This document shows positions 5,916 to 6,589 of a DNA stretch of 6,589 bases, in pieces. The stretch comes from an uncultured Clostridia bacterium. GTDB taxonomy: Bacteria; Bacillota; Clostridia; Oscillospirales; Ruminococcaceae. Position 1 is the stretch's first letter. Every line of letters starts with the position of its first letter. The position numbers were made by a program, and so were the translations under genes. A model generated the notes under the pieces. That model made no database searches and was not told the DNA's origin. It was given only the letters and a program-made list of their open reading frames with translations. The stretch lies in the NCBI GenBank assembly GCA_946183095.1, contig CAMHBE010000112.1, forward strand, positions 1 through 6,589, in the 5' to 3' direction.

Positions 5916-6389
5916 TCAATTCAGAAAGTCTTCTATCCTGCTGTCGGGACCCGCCGGCTTCGTGCCGAACATCACCTCGTTGTGCTTGGCGATAGCGTCG
6001 TCAAACATCGCAGGGTCGTCAGAGCGCTTTATCCAGTACGCGTCGAGCGGGAGTATGCCGTAAGTCCGCAGTATTATCTCGTAGGGGTTGTATTCGGTAA
6101 GCCCGAGACGCTCCAGTTCCATAGGCGTGGTGTACGGGTTGTCCTGAAATACGCGGGAACGAACGAGATAGTACACGTCCGCGAGCGTGAGCAGCTTGTC
6201 GGGCGGTGTCAGCAGCGGTATGTCGGTGTTCGCGTTGTATGAATAGTCCACCCCGAGGTCGGAGCGCACGGAATACACGCACAGCAGAGTGTTGGCATGG
6301 TGCAGTTCGAGCTTTATCGGTATCGGCATATCGAACGGTTCGCTCGATATAGGAAGATATGTGTGTGCTTTTATTATAGGTCTTACCAT
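5916..6389 (-). CDS. Unrecognised 157-residue protein, first gene of the operon
   Basis: I do not recognise the family. The ATG at 6389 is chosen because AAGGTG at 6398-6403 lies 8 nt upstream. A longer open frame reaches 6530 but runs across the promoter at 6487-6515 and is rejected. Seen: a probable beta-rich first half (IKLELHHANTLLCVYSV near 27-43), then a mixed helical half containing LLTLADVYYLVRSRVF (68-83) and ILPLDAYWIK near 110-119, with an acidic C-terminus. No signal peptide, membrane helix, cysteine cluster or metal motif. The DAYWIK segment loosely recalls a motif in Firmicute HipA-like proteins, but this is a memory-based resemblance and should not be used for naming. It precedes the thioesterase by 44 bp and probably shares its transcript. 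Confidence 0.75.
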   Translation of the reverse strand: MVRPIIKAHTYLPISSEPFDMPIPIKLELHHANTLLCVYSVRSDLGVDYSYNANTDIPLLTPPDKLLTLADVYYLVRSRVFQDNPYTTPMELERLGLTEYNPYEIILRTYGILPLDAYWIKRSDDPAMFDDAIAKHNEVMFGTKPAGPDSRIEDFLN

Positions 6390-6463
6390 TTTATCAGCAC
6401 CTTCCGATCGTTTTCGTCGGTCGGCACCACGGAGACGACAAGGATCTTTGCCTCGGATATCAT
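6383..6463 (-). CDS. Possible 26-codon leader ORF before the unknown gene
   Basis: ATG at 6463, TAA at 6383-6385, encoding a 26-residue peptide beginning MISEAKILVV and ending RKVLIKW. It fills most of the transcript leader (predicted start near 6480), and its last codons overlap the ATG of the next gene in another frame. This layout would allow translational coupling. Against it: there is no good ribosome site ahead of its ATG, and an open frame of this size can arise by chance. Confidence 0.25.
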   Translation of the reverse strand: MISEAKILVVSVVPTDENDRKVLIKW

Positions 6464-6486
6464 CTTCGCGTGACCGACCAATGATA

Positions 6487-6515
6487 ATTATAACACAATT
6501 TTTATTATTTTTCAA
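6487..6515 (-). promoter_or_regulatory. Sigma-70-type promoter for the minus-strand operon, extended -10
   Basis: On the minus strand: TTGAAA (6515 to 6510), a 17-nt spacer, TATAAT (6492 to 6487), with TG one base before the -10. Transcription would begin near 6480, giving a leader of about 90 nt before the unknown gene. It is the best promoter in the window for the leftward genes. Confidence 0.85.
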
Positions 6516-6523
6516 TATTTTTA

Positions 6524-6552
6524 TTGACAATATTAAAAAAATATTGTAAAAT
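6524..6552 (+). promoter_or_regulatory. Divergent rightward promoter
   Basis: On the plus strand: perfect -35 TTGACA (6524-6529), a 17-nt spacer, and -10 TAAAAT (6547-6552), five of six consensus. Its -35 lies only 8 bp from the -35 of the leftward promoter. It should drive a gene beginning beyond the right edge; no start codon for it is visible in the window with confidence. Confidence 0.7.
6527..6547. promoter_or_regulatory. 21-bp palindrome in the rightward promoter, candidate operator
   Basis: ACAATATT, five A, AATATTGT: perfect 8-bp arms. It overlaps the end of the -35, fills the spacer and touches the -10 of the rightward promoter, where a bound repressor would block polymerase. A third CAATATT copy lies at 6513-6519, on the -35 of the leftward promoter. 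AT-rich composition raises the chance of coincidence. Confidence 0.45.
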
Positions 6553-6566
6553 TAAGTAGTATGTGG

Positions 6567-6582
6567 TGTCGGAGTGCCGACA
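6567..6582. promoter_or_regulatory. TGTCGG-N4-CCGACA inverted repeat downstream of the rightward promoter
   Basis: Perfect 6-bp arms with a 4-bp centre (AGTG). It begins about 8 bp after the expected transcription start of the rightward promoter, so it may be an operator or a hairpin at the 5' end of the transcript. No T-run is visible before the window ends. Confidence 0.45.
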
Positions 6583-6589
6583 TATCAAT

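Noticed and set aside
5872..5919. TTG start at 5919 for the thioesterase, overlapping the previous stop
   Set aside because: No ribosome site, and 16 residues beyond the usual family start. The ATG at 5871 has GGAG at proper spacing.
4735..6063. 442-residue plus-strand open frame
   Set aside because: It is antisense to the clear FAD and thioesterase genes. Composition is that of a shadow frame, with no recognisable domain.
6390..6530. Extended N-terminus for the unknown protein up to 6530
   Set aside because: It would place the start inside or upstream of the promoter at 6487-6515. The ATG at 6389 has a ribosome site.

Overview
The window looks like an accessory-sized piece of a bacterial chromosome from the Clostridia. 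A Ruminococcus-like or other Oscillospirales gut organism is my best guess. That rests on strong AGGAG ribosome sites, moderately GC-rich genes separated by AT-rich promoters, a TTG start, and the style of the protein families. It is inference, not proof. All recognisable genes lie on the minus strand, so transcription runs from the right end of the window to the left.

Region by region, in transcription order: (1) 6390-6589 is an AT-rich divergent promoter region. It holds a strong extended -10 promoter for the minus-strand genes, a second near-consensus promoter facing right out of the window, and two palindromes at the rightward promoter. (2) 5916-6389 is an unrecognised 157-residue protein, preceded by a possible 26-codon leader ORF that ends inside its start region. 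(3) 5464-5871 is a 4HBT/YbgC-type acyl-CoA thioesterase. (4) 4081-5454 is an FAD-dependent dehydrogenase of the COG2509 type with a four-cysteine cluster. (5) 3939-4073 is a hairpin-array repeat, copy B. (6) 3346-3900 is family I inorganic pyrophosphatase (ppa), overlapping by one base (7) tadA, tRNA adenosine-34 deaminase, at 2882-3346. (8) 2731-2852 is hairpin-array repeat copy A, in the opposite orientation to copy B, followed by a degenerate 17-18 bp tandem repeat. (9) 1220-2656 is a Wzx/MOP-type polysaccharide flippase with a TTG start. (10) 13-1206 is a divergent DprA/Smf protein whose ribosome site overlaps the flippase stop codon. Bases 1-12 hold nothing that can be assigned.

The gene spacing suggests three tightly packed transcription or translation units: unknown-thioesterase-FAD protein, ppa-tadA, and flippase-dprA. 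The two gaps between these units are each filled by one copy of the same structured repeat. The genes are mostly housekeeping or unlinked functions (pyrophosphate removal, tRNA wobble editing, envelope polysaccharide export, DNA processing), and I see no pathway tying them all together.

The most interesting observation is the repeat pair. Copies A and B align without gaps over a 46-base core with 35 identities. They have a second hairpin of identical 27-base length, and their stems differ at several positions by paired, compensating changes. They lie in inverted orientation and bracket ppa-tadA. This points to a dispersed, structure-conserved intergenic element, either a miniature mobile element or a structured RNA family, that I do not recognise by name.
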